Positions 33,884-42,771 of a stretch of DNA of 64,000 nt are shown here, one piece after another. The notes below the pieces were generated by a model. The model was not told where the DNA came from, made no database searches, and was given only the letters and a program-made list of their open reading frames with translations. Numbering within the stretch: the first letter of the stretch is position 1; the number at the start of each line of letters is the position of its first letter. The DNA lies in the NCBI GenBank assembly GCA_036276115.1, contig DATBEM010000207.1, forward strand, positions 15,179-79,178. Reading direction: 5' to 3'. The translations under genes were made by a program, and so were the position numbers. Source of the DNA: Trebonia sp036276115 (GTDB taxonomy: Bacteria; Actinomycetota; Actinomycetes; Streptosporangiales; Streptosporangiaceae).

Positions 33884-34220
33884 CGCCTGCAACCTCCCTT
33901 TGGGCTCCGGCGGCCGCGCGCCCTCGCCTCATCACGACGTGCGCCGCCCGCGTCCCGGGCGGCCCAGGTCGAGCGTAGCGAACATCCCGCCGGCCGCCGG
34001 GGCCTAGGTCACGATCGGCGCCACCGCCGCTTTCGCGCGAATATGAACAACCAGGCGGCACAACGGCCCGGCCTGCGTCGCGACGGCCAGCCGGGCCCGT
34101 TCTGTCGTCTTGGTTGGCCATTGGTCTTGATCGCTTCAGTCGCACGTGATGGCATGACGGCGTAAGGTTCCCAGGAAAATGCTCGCTTGCCCGCCACGGC
34201 GAGGAAATAGGGAGGCTGGA
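33884..34220. other. 337-bp gap between divergent mhuD and methyltransferase genes
   Basis: It holds the mhuD ribosome site (GGGAGG) and moderately AT-rich sequence around 34030-34200 that must contain the promoter of the methyltransferase gene. No clear -35/-10 pair, operator or small gene was recognised. Confidence 0.5.
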
Positions 34221-35009
34221 GTGCAGCAGCCATCGTTCGACCCGGAAGTGCCCAGCATCGCCAGAACGTACGATTACCTGCTCGGCGGCAAGGACAACTT
34301 CCCCGCCGACCGGGAGATCGGCGACATCTTCTTCACGCAGTTTCCCGGCGCGGTCCAGATCGCCCTCGATAACCGCGCCTGCCTGGTCCGGGCGGTCGAG
34401 TACATTGCCGGCGACCTGAAGGTCAGCCAGTTCCTCGACCTCGGCTCGGGCCTCCCCACGGCCGACAACGTCCACCAGGCGGCCCAGCGCGCCAATCCGG
34501 CCGCCCGCGTCGCCTACATCGACATCGACCCGGTCGTCCTGGTGCACGGGCGGGCGCTGCTCGCCGAGGACGACCAGACGGTCGTGATCAAGGGCGACGT
34601 GTCCAGCCCGCGCGACATCCTGGCCGAGGAAGAAGTGCTCAGCCTGCTCGACTTCAGCCGGCCGGTGGCCGTCATCGCCAGCGCCATCTTGCACCACATG
34701 ACCGACGACGAGGGCCCGCGCGAGGTCATCGAGGCGTACAAGGCGGCCCTGGCGCCCGGCAGCGCCCTGTTCGTCTCGCACTTCCGCTCGGTCGGCGACG
34801 GGGAGTCCCGGGCGCTGGAGTCGGTGCTCCTGGAGGCGTTCGGGCGGGGCGCCTTCCGGACCGGCGCCCAGATCGGAGAGTACTTCGACGGCATGACCCT
34901 GGCGGAGCCGGGCATCGTGCCCTGCGCCCAGTGGCACCCGGCGGCCCCGCCCGCCGCGATGACCCCCTTCCAGCAGCTGATCGTCGCCGGCGTCGGGGTC
35001 AAGGCCTAG
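34221..35009 (+). CDS. SAM-dependent methyltransferase (DUF574/Methyltransf_19)
   Basis: 262 residues. The family opening 'SIARTYDYLLGGKDNFPADR' (about 13-32), SAM motif 'QFLDLGSGLPTADNVHQ', 'VAYIDIDPVVLVHGRALL' and 'AILHHMTDD' are all present. This family is strongly expanded in filamentous actinobacteria; substrates are unknown. The GTG start is supported by AGGGAGG 5 nt upstream. A paralogue lies at 61244-62170. Monocistronic. Confidence 0.9.
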   Translation: MQQPSFDPEVPSIARTYDYLLGGKDNFPADREIGDIFFTQFPGAVQIALDNRACLVRAVEYIAGDLKVSQFLDLGSGLPTADNVHQAAQRANPAARVAYIDIDPVVLVHGRALLAEDDQTVVIKGDVSSPRDILAEEEVLSLLDFSRPVAVIASAILHHMTDDEGPREVIEAYKAALAPGSALFVSHFRSVGDGESRALESVLLEAFGRGAFRTGAQIGEYFDGMTLAEPGIVPCAQWHPAAPPAAMTPFQQLIVAGVGVKA

Positions 35010-35228
35010 CCGCCGCGATCTCGCTGTCCCTTTGCCCGTCACCAGCGAGTATTACTAAGAGTCATTAAGTTCCTGGTTAAGCGAACGCGCCCCCGGACGG
35101 CAGTGCACAATTGTTGCCCGCGTGCCCGGGGGGCAGCGGCCGCATTGGGCGGATCTTGCCCGCAATAGGTCGCCACCATTCCCGCACGGCACTGCGCGCC
35201 TCTTCGGTTTTCGCGGATAAGGAGCACA

Positions 35229-35650
35229 ATGCCTGGTAGGACCAGGAAAGCGCGGGCCGCCCGGGGCGCCTGCGCGCTGGTGGCGGCCATCGCCGCGGCG
35301 GCGGGGACGGCCACGGCCGCGAGTGCTCGGGCGGCTGCCCTCCGCCCGCCCGCCGCCGGCCCGGCCCCGGCCCGGCCCCGGCCGCCGTGAGCAAAGCCCT
35401 GCCCGCCGTGAGCAAAGCCCTGCCCGCCGTGAGCCAAGCCCTGCCAGCCGTGAGCCAAGCCCAGCCTGCCGCCCCGGCCGCGCGGACGGTCATCGTCACC
35501 ATGCAGGCCGTCCAGGCCGGGCAGGTAGTCGCGTCCCGCTCGCGCACGCTCACGTTCACCAGCCGCCAGGGCCTGTTCCCGAGCCCGGCCACCCGCACCG
35601 GCTGGCTCGTCAACCCGCAGGGCACCGGCCTGGAGCGGTCCCGGTATTAG
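35229..35650 (+). pseudogene. Small secreted repeat protein gene with a frameshift
   Basis: The ATG at 35229 has AAGGAG four bases upstream and starts a signal-peptide-like sequence (basic 'MPGRTRKARAARG', then Ala-rich hydrophobic 'ALVAAIAAAAGTATAASA'). This frame stops at the TGA near 35390. The -1 frame continues at the same place with four copies of a 21-bp unit coding AVSKALP/AVSQALP, then 'ARTVIVTMQAVQAGQVVASR' and 'TGWLVNPQGTGLERSRY', ending at 35650. Joining the two gives a ~140-residue secreted protein. The break sits in a CCGGCCCCGG-rich stretch, so sequencing error, a real frameshift or programmed slippage are all possible. No family recognised. Confidence 0.55.
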
Positions 35651-36768
35651 CCGGCGGCTGAGGTGGCGCGGGCGGCGAGCCTGCCGGTCGCGTGGAGGTA
35701 GCGGAAGGCCTGGGCGTAGGAGCCGAGCAGGGACGCCTGGCAGTAGGGCACGTCCCGCTCGGCGCAGAACGCGGCCACCAGCGCCTGGGCGCGGCGCAGG
35801 CTGGGACGCGGCATCGAGGGGAACAGGTGATGCTCGATCTGGTAGTTCAGGCCGCCGAGGGCGAAGTCGGACAGCCACCCGCCCCGGACGTTGCGGGAGG
35901 TCAGGACCTGGCGGCGCAGGAAGTCGGTCTGGTCGGACGCCGCCAGGACCGGCATGCCCTTGTGGTTGGGCGCGAAGGAGCATCCCAGGTACAGCCCGAG
36001 CAGGCCCTGCTGCACCACGATGAAGGCAGCGGCCTTGACGGGCGGCAGGACGAGGAAGACCGCGGTGAGGTAGGCGACGGCGTGCAGGCCGAGCAGCGTG
36101 GCTTCCCAGGCCCGGTTGCGGCAGGCGCGCCGCGTCATCGCGTGGATGCTGGACACGTGCAGGCTCACCGCCTCGAAGCACAGCATGGGGAGCAGGAGGT
36201 AGGCCTGGTAGCGGTAGACCAGCCGGGCGATGCCCCGGCTGGCCCGCGCCTGGCGGGCGGAGAACGCCAGCGCCCCGATCATGATGTCGGGATCAGCGTC
36301 CTCGGTGTTGGGGTGGGCATGGTGGCGGTTATGCTTGCCCGTCCACCAGCCAATGCTGAACCCGACGAAGAGGTTGCCGCACAGGGCCCCGGCGATGAAG
36401 TTGGCCCGCTTGGAGCGGAAGATCTGCCGGTGGCCGGCATCGTGGCCGAGGAAGCCGACCTGGGCGAAGATCACCGCCAGGAAGACGGCGACGGCAAGCT
36501 GCCACCACGAGTCACCGAGGACCGCGAACGCCGCCCACCCGGCGGCCAGGGCCAGCCCGGTGAGCGTCATCTTCCACGCGTAGTAGCGCAGCCGGCGATC
36601 CAGCAGCCCCGCTGCCCGCACCTGGCGCGACAGCATCGCGTACTCGCTGCCGCGGCGGCCCGCGGCAGCCTCGGCCGGGACGGCAGCAGCCTCGGGGGCA
36701 TCAACGCGGACAGCGGCAGTGCCGACAGCCGCGCAGCTGGGACTCTCTTGTACCCGCGACACGCTCAT
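35647..36768 (-). CDS. Membrane fatty-acid desaturase
   Basis: 373 residues. Three His boxes are present: 'GHDAGH' (108-113), 'KHNRHHAHPN' (about 145-154) and 'QIEHHLFP' (about 305), with four to six membrane spans. The third box Q-x-x-H-H is typical of acyl-lipid/front-end-type desaturases, which use O2 and a ferredoxin or cytochrome b5-like donor. No fused cytochrome b5 domain. TAGGAGG precedes the ATG. It is convergent with the secreted-protein gene, overlapping by 4 bp. It presumably adjusts membrane fluidity. Confidence 0.9.
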   Translation of the reverse strand: MSVSRVQESPSCAAVGTAAVRVDAPEAAAVPAEAAAGRRGSEYAMLSRQVRAAGLLDRRLRYYAWKMTLTGLALAAGWAAFAVLGDSWWQLAVAVFLAVIFAQVGFLGHDAGHRQIFRSKRANFIAGALCGNLFVGFSIGWWTGKHNRHHAHPNTEDADPDIMIGALAFSARQARASRGIARLVYRYQAYLLLPMLCFEAVSLHVSSIHAMTRRACRNRAWEATLLGLHAVAYLTAVFLVLPPVKAAAFIVVQQGLLGLYLGCSFAPNHKGMPVLAASDQTDFLRRQVLTSRNVRGGWLSDFALGGLNYQIEHHLFPSMPRPSLRRAQALVAAFCAERDVPYCQASLLGSYAQAFRYLHATGRLAARATSAAG

Positions 36769-36791
36769 GCCTCCTAGTAGTCAGGTGGGGG

Positions 36792-36868
36792 TGACTACCG
36801 GGAGTCTTGGGTAGCTCGAGAAAGAGATCAGCACCGCCGGTAAGAGCCAAGCGACTCGCGGTGCGTGC
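36792..36868 (-). promoter_or_regulatory. 5' region of the desaturase gene with inverted repeats
   Basis: Upstream of the desaturase start, GTAAGAG/CTCTTAC (about 36840-36875) and GTAGTC/GACTAC (about 36778-36800) form inverted repeats, the second just ahead of the ribosome site. They may be operator or RNA structure controlling the gene; speculative. Confidence 0.3.
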
Positions 36869-36908
36869 CTCTTACGCTAGCACGGGCGGTGAGCACTCCG
36901 GCCCTGGC

Positions 36909-38039
36909 CTACAGCGCCGGCTCGGCCAGCGCGACCGCCGCGCACGGGATGCCCGGTGCCCGCGCCGATGGCGCGGCGATGAGCTCTTCGAGCTGCCGGA
37001 CGATGACGGCCGGCGAGACGGGCTGAGGCCGTCGCAGTATGCCCAGCAAGGCATCGACCGACTGCCGGACGGTGAACCGGGTCCCGGCGTCGAGCCGCGC
37101 GGCGAGGGTGACCGGGCCGCGGTCGATGGCCGCGCGGATGCCCCAGGCGAGCGCCTCGGCGTCGTCGGGGGCGACGAGCGTGACCGCGCCGCAATCGGTC
37201 TCGGGCAGGCCCCCGTCGCGGGAGGCGACGACCCGGCAGCCAGAATGCTGGGCCTCGATCGAGACGATGCCGAACGTCTCATGCCAGTACTGGCTGTTGG
37301 ACGGCATGACGACGACGTCGTGGCAGGCCATCAGGGCCGCCATCGTGGCCGGCGTCCGGCAGCTGGCCACGACGGATATTCCGGGGTGCACGCCGAGCAT
37401 CCGCTCGATGATCTTGCCCTGCGGCTTGTCCGCGCCCGCGGTCGTCGCGGTGAACGTGATCGCCCGGTCCTGGTCGATGATGTCGATGTGCAGCGTCTCC
37501 AGCAGGGTGTAGATGCCCTTCTCGGGGCTCAGGCGGCCGGCGAACAGGACGCGGGTCGTGCCCGCCGCGTGATCCGGCCGGCGCGCGGCGGCGAAGTTCG
37601 GCTCCGCGAACGGGTACACCACGCTGATCGTGGCGACGTCCACGTCCAGGTACCTCGCCCACAGGGCGGCGGCGTACCGGCTGGTGGCGATCACGGCGAG
37701 CTCCCTGGTTCCCTCCACGGCGAACGCCCGCTCCCGCTCCCGGATGGGCGGCGGGTTGTGCAGGATGACGAACGCCGGGTGCCGGGTCGGCACCGGGTGC
37801 GGCTCGTTAACGAACACGACGGTCCCGTCGAGCTCGCTCACCGCGGCCAGGGCCGGCAGGGACAGGAACGCGATGCCCGGGAAGCCGTCCCGGCCATCGC
37901 TGGCGCCGAGGCCGACGGTGACGACCTGCGCGGCCACGCCACGCCGGGTCAGCTCCCGGACCTGGCCGACGGTGTAGTTCTCCGAGCCGCCGGTGCCCGC
38001 GGGCAGCGGGTTGCCCGGGGACCAGATGAATGAGATCAA
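36909..38039 (-). CDS. Glycosyltransferase family 4 protein
   Basis: 376 residues. The carboxyl domain has 'VLFAGRLSPEKGIYTLLETL', 'VVASCRTPATMAALMACHDV', 'VMPSNSQYWHETFGIVSIEA' (E-x7-E site) and 'VVASRDGGLPE', the retaining GT4 set; the amino domain begins 'FIWSPGNPLPAGTGGSENYT'. It uses an activated sugar, acceptor unknown. A TTG at 38039 appears to be the start, with AGGCGG upstream. It stands alone, 271 bp downstream of the AAA+ gene on the same strand. Confidence 0.83.
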   Translation of the reverse strand: MISFIWSPGNPLPAGTGGSENYTVGQVRELTRRGVAAQVVTVGLGASDGRDGFPGIAFLSLPALAAVSELDGTVVFVNEPHPVPTRHPAFVILHNPPPIRERERAFAVEGTRELAVIATSRYAAALWARYLDVDVATISVVYPFAEPNFAAARRPDHAAGTTRVLFAGRLSPEKGIYTLLETLHIDIIDQDRAITFTATTAGADKPQGKIIERMLGVHPGISVVASCRTPATMAALMACHDVVVMPSNSQYWHETFGIVSIEAQHSGCRVVASRDGGLPETDCGAVTLVAPDDAEALAWGIRAAIDRGPVTLAARLDAGTRFTVRQSVDALLGILRRPQPVSPAVIVRQLEELIAAPSARAPGIPCAAVALAEPAL

Positions 38040-38310
38040 GTGCGCCGCCTACGTCTGTTCGTGACCGAGGAACCGGGAGGACGCGAAGGATGCAGACGGG
38101 CCCGGCGCCCGCTCGCAGACCGCCGCGTGCGACGCGGCCCGGCGGCAAGACCTCGGCAGCAGTCACGAGTGCGCTGGTCAAGGGGGACGTGAGAGTGCCT
38201 TCCGCGTTACCGCAAGGCAGGGTCCCGACCTAGCAGACAGTCATACCAACTCGCTGCCCAGTGTACGCGCCCCCCCGGCCCGGACGAGGGGCGGTGTCCG
38301 CGCCCGGCGG

Positions 38311-39873
38311 CTAGCGGCGGTAGCGGCGGCGGGCAGCCACCGCGCCGCCGCTGGTGAAGACGAGGCCCGCGGGCACCGGGGCCGGGCCGGCCAGCTGCCC
38401 GGCCGGGAGGTCCTCGGGGTCGACGCCCACGCCGAGCAGGATGCGGGTCACCCCCTGAGCCGAGTCGAGCAGGTCATCCAGGGCCCGGCGCAGGTGCTCG
38501 CCGGTCACCGCCGGCACCATCCCGTCGCCGGGCTGGGGGCGGTCAGCGGCGGCCTGCTCGTGCAGCGCTTCGAGGACGGCCCGCCGGATCAGCTCCTTCA
38601 GGAACGACGCGGTCGTGCCCTCGGTCCGCTCGACGGCGGCCGCCACGTCCGCCAGGCCGAGGTCGAGGGGCACGCCCCGGCCGTAGAGCGCCAGCAGCCG
38701 GGCGCGGGCCTCGGCGTCGGGCAGCGCGACCTCGACCGCCACGTCGACCCGGCCGGGGCGGGCGGCCAGCGCGGGCTCCAGCAGGTCGGCCCGGTTCGTG
38801 GTCAGCAGGAACAGCAGGTCGGCGTCGGGGGCGGCGCCGTCCATCGCGTCGAGCAGGTCGAACAGGACCGGGCTGGACGCCGGGCCAGCGATGCGGTCCT
38901 CGGCGACGAGGTCCACGTCCTCCATTACCACGACGGCGGGCTGCAGGGCGCGGGCCATCTCGGTGACCGCGCCGACGGCGCCCAGGACCCGGCCAGTGAG
39001 GACCAGCCGGGTGTAGCCGTCCATCTGCCCGAGCAGGTAGCGGGTGGTGTGGGTCTTGCCGGTGCCGGGCGGCCCGTACAGCAGCAGGCCGCGCTTGAGG
39101 TGCTGCCCGGCCCGCAGCAGGGCGGCCCGGTGGCGGGCGACGCCGAGGGCGTGCCGCTCGATCCGGTCCAGGGCGGCCGCGGGCAAGATGACGTCCCCCC
39201 GGGCGAGGCGCGGCGACTGGGCGAACCCGAGGCTGATGCCGCCGAACTGGGTCAGCGACACGTCCAGCAGGTGGCCGCGGTAGACATTGAGCTCGGACCG
39301 CAGCCGGTCCAGGCCGGCCAGCAGCCGCTGGGCGTCCTCGGTCGCCAGTCCGGCGACCTCGACCAGGAGCCCGGGCTGCTGGTCGCCCGGGCCGTGGATC
39401 ATGAGCACGTAACGGCCGTGGTCGTCGGTGACCAGCAGCAGCGCCAGCCGCAGGCAGCCGAGCGTGCTGCCGGGCCCGTTCGGCAGGTCGGCCAGCGCGG
39501 GCGCGCTCAGGCGGACCGGCGGCAGCCCGTCCCCGGCGACGAGGTTCTGCAGGTCCAGGCCGCCGAAGTGGCGGGGCACGGTCAGGCCGTGCACCTCGAC
39601 CGTCCGGCCGGGCTGGGCCGACCACGCGTTGAGGGCGGCCTGCAGGTTGACGTGCTCGAACGGCGGCAGGTCGCGGGTCACGACGGACAGCTCGGCGCCG
39701 GCGGCGCCCAGGTGGCCCCGCACCAGCACGCTGGCCTCATTGGCCTCCCGATCCTGGCGGGAGACCGACTGCGCCCAGTCGATGAACTTGCTGAACGAGG
39801 CCGCGAACGCGCGCGCCTCCCCCTCGGCCGCCCGGCCGGGCATCGCCGGGCCGTTCATGTCTTCATCGGGCAC
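38311..39873 (-). CDS. AAA+ ATPase with N-terminal extension
   Basis: 520 residues. Walker A GPPGTGKT at 267-274, Walker B 'VVVMEDVD' (314-321), sensor 'LLTTNRADLLEPALA' and 'RPGRVD' Arg-finger region. The classic CDC48/FtsH-like AAA core is about 255-460. The 250-residue amino part is unrecognised and may be a substrate or partner domain; no protease site follows. GTG start with GGAAGG upstream. Next to a kinase fragment and a GRDAYVAGGD beta-propeller, so a signalling or conflict role is possible; otherwise a general unfoldase. Confidence 0.82.
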   Translation of the reverse strand: MPDEDMNGPAMPGRAAEGEARAFAASFSKFIDWAQSVSRQDREANEASVLVRGHLGAAGAELSVVTRDLPPFEHVNLQAALNAWSAQPGRTVEVHGLTVPRHFGGLDLQNLVAGDGLPPVRLSAPALADLPNGPGSTLGCLRLALLLVTDDHGRYVLMIHGPGDQQPGLLVEVAGLATEDAQRLLAGLDRLRSELNVYRGHLLDVSLTQFGGISLGFAQSPRLARGDVILPAAALDRIERHALGVARHRAALLRAGQHLKRGLLLYGPPGTGKTHTTRYLLGQMDGYTRLVLTGRVLGAVGAVTEMARALQPAVVVMEDVDLVAEDRIAGPASSPVLFDLLDAMDGAAPDADLLFLLTTNRADLLEPALAARPGRVDVAVEVALPDAEARARLLALYGRGVPLDLGLADVAAAVERTEGTTASFLKELIRRAVLEALHEQAAADRPQPGDGMVPAVTGEHLRRALDDLLDSAQGVTRILLGVGVDPEDLPAGQLAGPAPVPAGLVFTSGGAVAARRRYRR

Positions 39874-39939
39874 GGGCTACGCCTTCCCGTTAGCCGGCCA
39901 CTCCCCGCGCGGTCGGAGGCTAACGCATAGTATCTCGAC

Positions 39940-40212
39940 TTATGCGGACGTGCCCGTCATTATTCGGCCCGCTATCCACGCGCTAGGCCGCGACAGGAAA
40001 CGCCAGGCTACGGCGTCCGGCCGCGATGCCGGGTCCTTGGCCAGCAGCGACAAGATCAGGGGCGCCAGCGGGCCGGCGAGCCCGGGATAGGCTGGCGGCC
40101 GGGTCACGACCGCCCCGATCACCGGGCTCAGCGACGTCCCGCCGAAAGGCGGGCGGCCCTCGACGGCGGCGTACAGGGTGGCGCCGAGCGCCCACATGTC
40201 CTTGTCAATCAT
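39940..40212 (-). pseudogene. Fragment of a serine/threonine protein kinase
   Basis: 90 codons matching only the end of a Hanks-type kinase: 'DMWALGATLYAAVEGRPPFG' (subdomain IX) and 'LLAKDPASRPDAVAWRFL' (subdomain XI). The ATP loop, catalytic loop and activation segment are missing, and the DNA upstream becomes abruptly AT-rich (TTGAATTATGATTG). It cannot be an active kinase and is probably the 3' stub of a deleted gene. Confidence 0.75.
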
Positions 40213-40353
40213 AATTCAATCGCCTTTGAACGGCCGCGGCGGCGGACAGGGACCTCTGCCCGCCGCCACGGGCGCGCTTCCCGCCCGGCGCGGCCCGGTT
40301 CGCCCTAACCTGGGAGGGACACCAGCAGGGCCCGGCCGGGGAGGAGTGCCCGA

Positions 40354-41481
40354 GTGACCGATCCGGGGCGCGATGGCGACGAGGCCCGCGGCGGCGATCG
40401 AGACGGCGATGGGGGCGTCAGCGCCGGGCGGGACGCCTACGTGGCGGGCGGCGACCAGTTCTTCTTCAACGTCAGCGTGTACCCGGGCCAGCCCGGCGCG
40501 GGGACGGCCGCTGGCCCGGACGAGGCACCCGCCCCCGGCCCGGGGCGACGGCTGTTCTCGGCCCGGGTGACCCGCCGCCCGGGCCAGCTCCTGGTCGCTT
40601 TCGGGGCGGAGGACTCGCTGGTGATCACCGAGCGCGACACGACCGTTCACCGCTGGTCGCTGCGCGGCAATGCCCCGCTCGCGGGCGCCCCGGCCAGCCC
40701 CGCCGCCCCGTTCAAGGTCATGCGGGCCGACGTCGGCCCGCGGGTGGCGGTGAGCACGGTGGCCCCCGCGGTTGCCGTCACGCGCGGCGCGCGGGTCACG
40801 CTGCTGCACTTCGGCGAGGCCGGGTACCGGCCGACGACGGTCCCGCTCGGTACCAGCGAGTTCCTCATCAGCACCGACGGCGAGCGCTTCGCCACCGTGG
40901 ACGATCGCGGGGTGAAGGTGCGCGAGTTCGCCGACGGGTCCGTAACCTGGCGGGCGGCCGGCCCCCGGAGCGTCGCGACGGCGACGATGAACCCGGCCGG
41001 CACGACGGTGGCCATCACTGGCGCCCCGAACATGTTCACCGGGTCCAACCGGGTCGTGGTGGTCAGCCGGGACGACCCTCGGCCACGCGAGTTCACGTTC
41101 GAGAACGTCCCGATGGCCGGCTCTCAGGTAGCCGTCTCCCCCAACGGGGCGCTCGTCGCGGTGGCGTCCTTCCGCGAGATCGTCGTGATCCGGGCGCGCA
41201 CCGGCGACATCATCCACCGGCGACGGCTGTCCGGCCTGCGCGATGACGTGCGGTCGTCCGTCGGGACCCGGCCGCACCGGCTGATCTGCACCAACCAGGG
41301 CGACCTGCTGTGGCTGCGCGGGCGCCACGCGGTGACCGTGAACTGGGCCGGCGACCAGTCCCGCTACCTCCCCCAGGACGGCCTGTGCGACGACATCGCG
41401 TTCGACCACGCGACCTCCCGGTTCGCCATGGTCAGCGAGTCGGGCCAGGTCGACGTCTTCCAGTGGAACCCCGGCCCCTAG
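40354..41481 (+). CDS. Beta-propeller-like protein with GRDAYVAGGD motif
   Basis: 375 residues. Residues ~20-40 carry 'SAGRDAYVAGGDQFFFNVSV', a short motif common at the front of actinobacterial conflict and signalling proteins (NB-ARC, WD40, kinase and TIR proteins). From ~65 to the end are at least six short repeats ('LVITERDTTVHRWSLRG', 'ISTDGERFATVDDRGVKVRE', 'VSPNGALVAVASFREIVVI', 'FAMVSESGQVDVFQW') that read as a WD40-like propeller. No enzymatic domain. GGGGAGGAG precedes the GTG start. A kinase fragment lies divergently upstream. Function unknown; probable binding scaffold. Confidence 0.65.
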   Translation: MTDPGRDGDEARGGDRDGDGGVSAGRDAYVAGGDQFFFNVSVYPGQPGAGTAAGPDEAPAPGPGRRLFSARVTRRPGQLLVAFGAEDSLVITERDTTVHRWSLRGNAPLAGAPASPAAPFKVMRADVGPRVAVSTVAPAVAVTRGARVTLLHFGEAGYRPTTVPLGTSEFLISTDGERFATVDDRGVKVREFADGSVTWRAAGPRSVATATMNPAGTTVAITGAPNMFTGSNRVVVVSRDDPRPREFTFENVPMAGSQVAVSPNGALVAVASFREIVVIRARTGDIIHRRRLSGLRDDVRSSVGTRPHRLICTNQGDLLWLRGRHAVTVNWAGDQSRYLPQDGLCDDIAFDHATSRFAMVSESGQVDVFQWNPGP

Positions 41482-41506
41482 ACCCGCCCGGCCAGCACAT
41501 CGCGCC

Positions 41507-41519
41507 TCTTGCTGTTATC
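41507..41519 (+). repeat. Dispersed motif, copy 5
   Basis: TCTTGCTGTTATC, 26 bp after the propeller gene's stop codon, in the 234-bp gap between convergent genes. This copy lacks the flanking TT and CAGA of the others and has no strong hairpin before it. Confidence 0.85.
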
Positions 41520-41715
41520 GCCGAGCGAGGCGCGCGGAAGCCGTGCCGGGCGGCCAGTCCGTCCGCTGCCCCGGGCCGCTCACCCCCGGATCTCGCGCGC
41601 GGCTGGCCGACTGGGCGGCGGCTGACAGGGCGATGGCCAGGGCCATCGGCGGACGCCGCTAAGGCCCGCGGGTGAGCGGCCCGCGGCCGTTGCCCGCCCG
41701 CGGTGACGCGGGGGT

Positions 41716-42690
41716 TTACTGGCCCGCCCCGGGCTGGCCGTAGGAGCCGGGCTGGCCGCCGTTGGCGGGCGGCTGCCCGTAGCCGCCGGGCCGGCCGTAG
41801 CCGCCCGGCTGGCCGTAGCCGCCCGGCTGGCCGTAGCCGCCCGGCTGGCCATAATTACCGGGCTGGTCGTAACCGCCTTGCTGGGGGCTGCCTTGCTGGG
41901 GGTAGCTGCCTTGCTGGCCGTAGGCCCCGGGCTGGCCGTACCCGCCGGGCTGGCCGTACCCGCCGGGCTGGCCGTACTGGCCGGCGCCGGCCTGCGCGGG
42001 CCAGCCAGGTTCGGCGGCCTCGGCCGGCTGGCCGTGGGCCGAGGTCAGCCGGTAGTAGATGAGGGTCACCACCAGCGCGATGAACGGGGTGATCAGCGTG
42101 CCCGCGACCAGGTCGGCGATGAAGCTGCGCCAGCCGAACGGCAGCGCCAGCAAGATCACCGACAAGACGATCCGGGCGGCGATGTAGATCAGGAGCAGCA
42201 CGACGTAGGTGCCGAACACGTTCCAGCCGTAGCCCCGGACCGTCCGCCAGCTGCGCCCGAACGACTCGAACGCGCCCGCGCCGCCGATGACGATCCACGG
42301 CACGATCAGCGACCAGAACGTCAGCAGGATCAGGCCGGGCACGATGATGAGCGCGAACCCGATCGCGATGGCGATGCTGGCGAGGATGGCCGCGACCGCG
42401 ACCGGGACCACGAACGGGAGCGCCGCCCGCACCGTGTCCTTGAAGTCCAGGTCGGCCCGGCCGTCGCGCACGTCCTGGACGGCCTTGACCAGGGCGGCTT
42501 GCATCAGGAAGAGGCCGAACAGGCTGAAGATCCCGCCAATGGCGTCCCCGGCCGCGCCCAGCCCCCAGCTCAGCAGGGCAGAGACGATGGCGACCGCGAG
42601 GTAGATCACGAAGGAGATCACGATGAAGTGCGGGAAGTGGCGCCGGTACATGGCCCACGCTTCCCCGATTACACCCGAAAGCGGACTCAT
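41716..42690 (-). CDS. Multipass membrane protein with GYGQPG-repeat tail
   Basis: 324 residues. The first ~220 contain about six hydrophobic segments in three pairs ('FIVISFVIYLAVAIVSALLS', 'FVVPVAVAAILASIAIAIGF', 'NVFGTYVVLLLIYIAARIVL'), resembling DUF975-type/glycerophosphodiesterase membrane-domain proteins. From ~226 a ~100-residue disordered tail repeats GYGQPG / QQGSY units. Function unknown. Located 81 bp beyond the carotenoid operon on the same strand but probably separate. Confidence 0.75.
   Translation of the reverse strand: MSPLSGVIGEAWAMYRRHFPHFIVISFVIYLAVAIVSALLSWGLGAAGDAIGGIFSLFGLFLMQAALVKAVQDVRDGRADLDFKDTVRAALPFVVPVAVAAILASIAIAIGFALIIVPGLILLTFWSLIVPWIVIGGAGAFESFGRSWRTVRGYGWNVFGTYVVLLLIYIAARIVLSVILLALPFGWRSFIADLVAGTLITPFIALVVTLIYYRLTSAHGQPAEAAEPGWPAQAGAGQYGQPGGYGQPGGYGQPGAYGQQGSYPQQGSPQQGGYDQPGNYGQPGGYGQPGGYGQPGGYGRPGGYGQPPANGGQPGSYGQPGAGQ
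41728..42000. repeat. Tandem repeats encoding GYGQPG
   Basis: Repeats of the 18-bp type (GGCTGGCCGTAGCCGCCC and variants on the + strand) fill the 3' part of the membrane-protein gene. They code for (GYGQPG)n with QQGSY interruptions. Not a CRISPR: units are contiguous and in frame. Confidence 0.85.
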
Positions 42691-42771
42691 GGTGATCCCC
42701 TACCCGCGGTCAGCTGAGGTTCACCATCGGCAACGCACCGGGTTTCTGCCGCTCAATGCCAATAAATGCCG

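Noticed and set aside
35039..36181. 380-codon minus-strand frame
   Set aside because: Runs out of frame through the desaturase gene, whose own frame carries the three His boxes.
38030..38233. 67-codon + strand frame in the gap between the GT4 and AAA+ genes
   Set aside because: No ribosome site, no family and Arg/Pro-rich; the 271-bp gap is better read as intergenic.
41728..42000. Possible CRISPR array
   Set aside because: Repeats are contiguous, lack spacers, and stay in frame as GYGQPG codons of the membrane protein.
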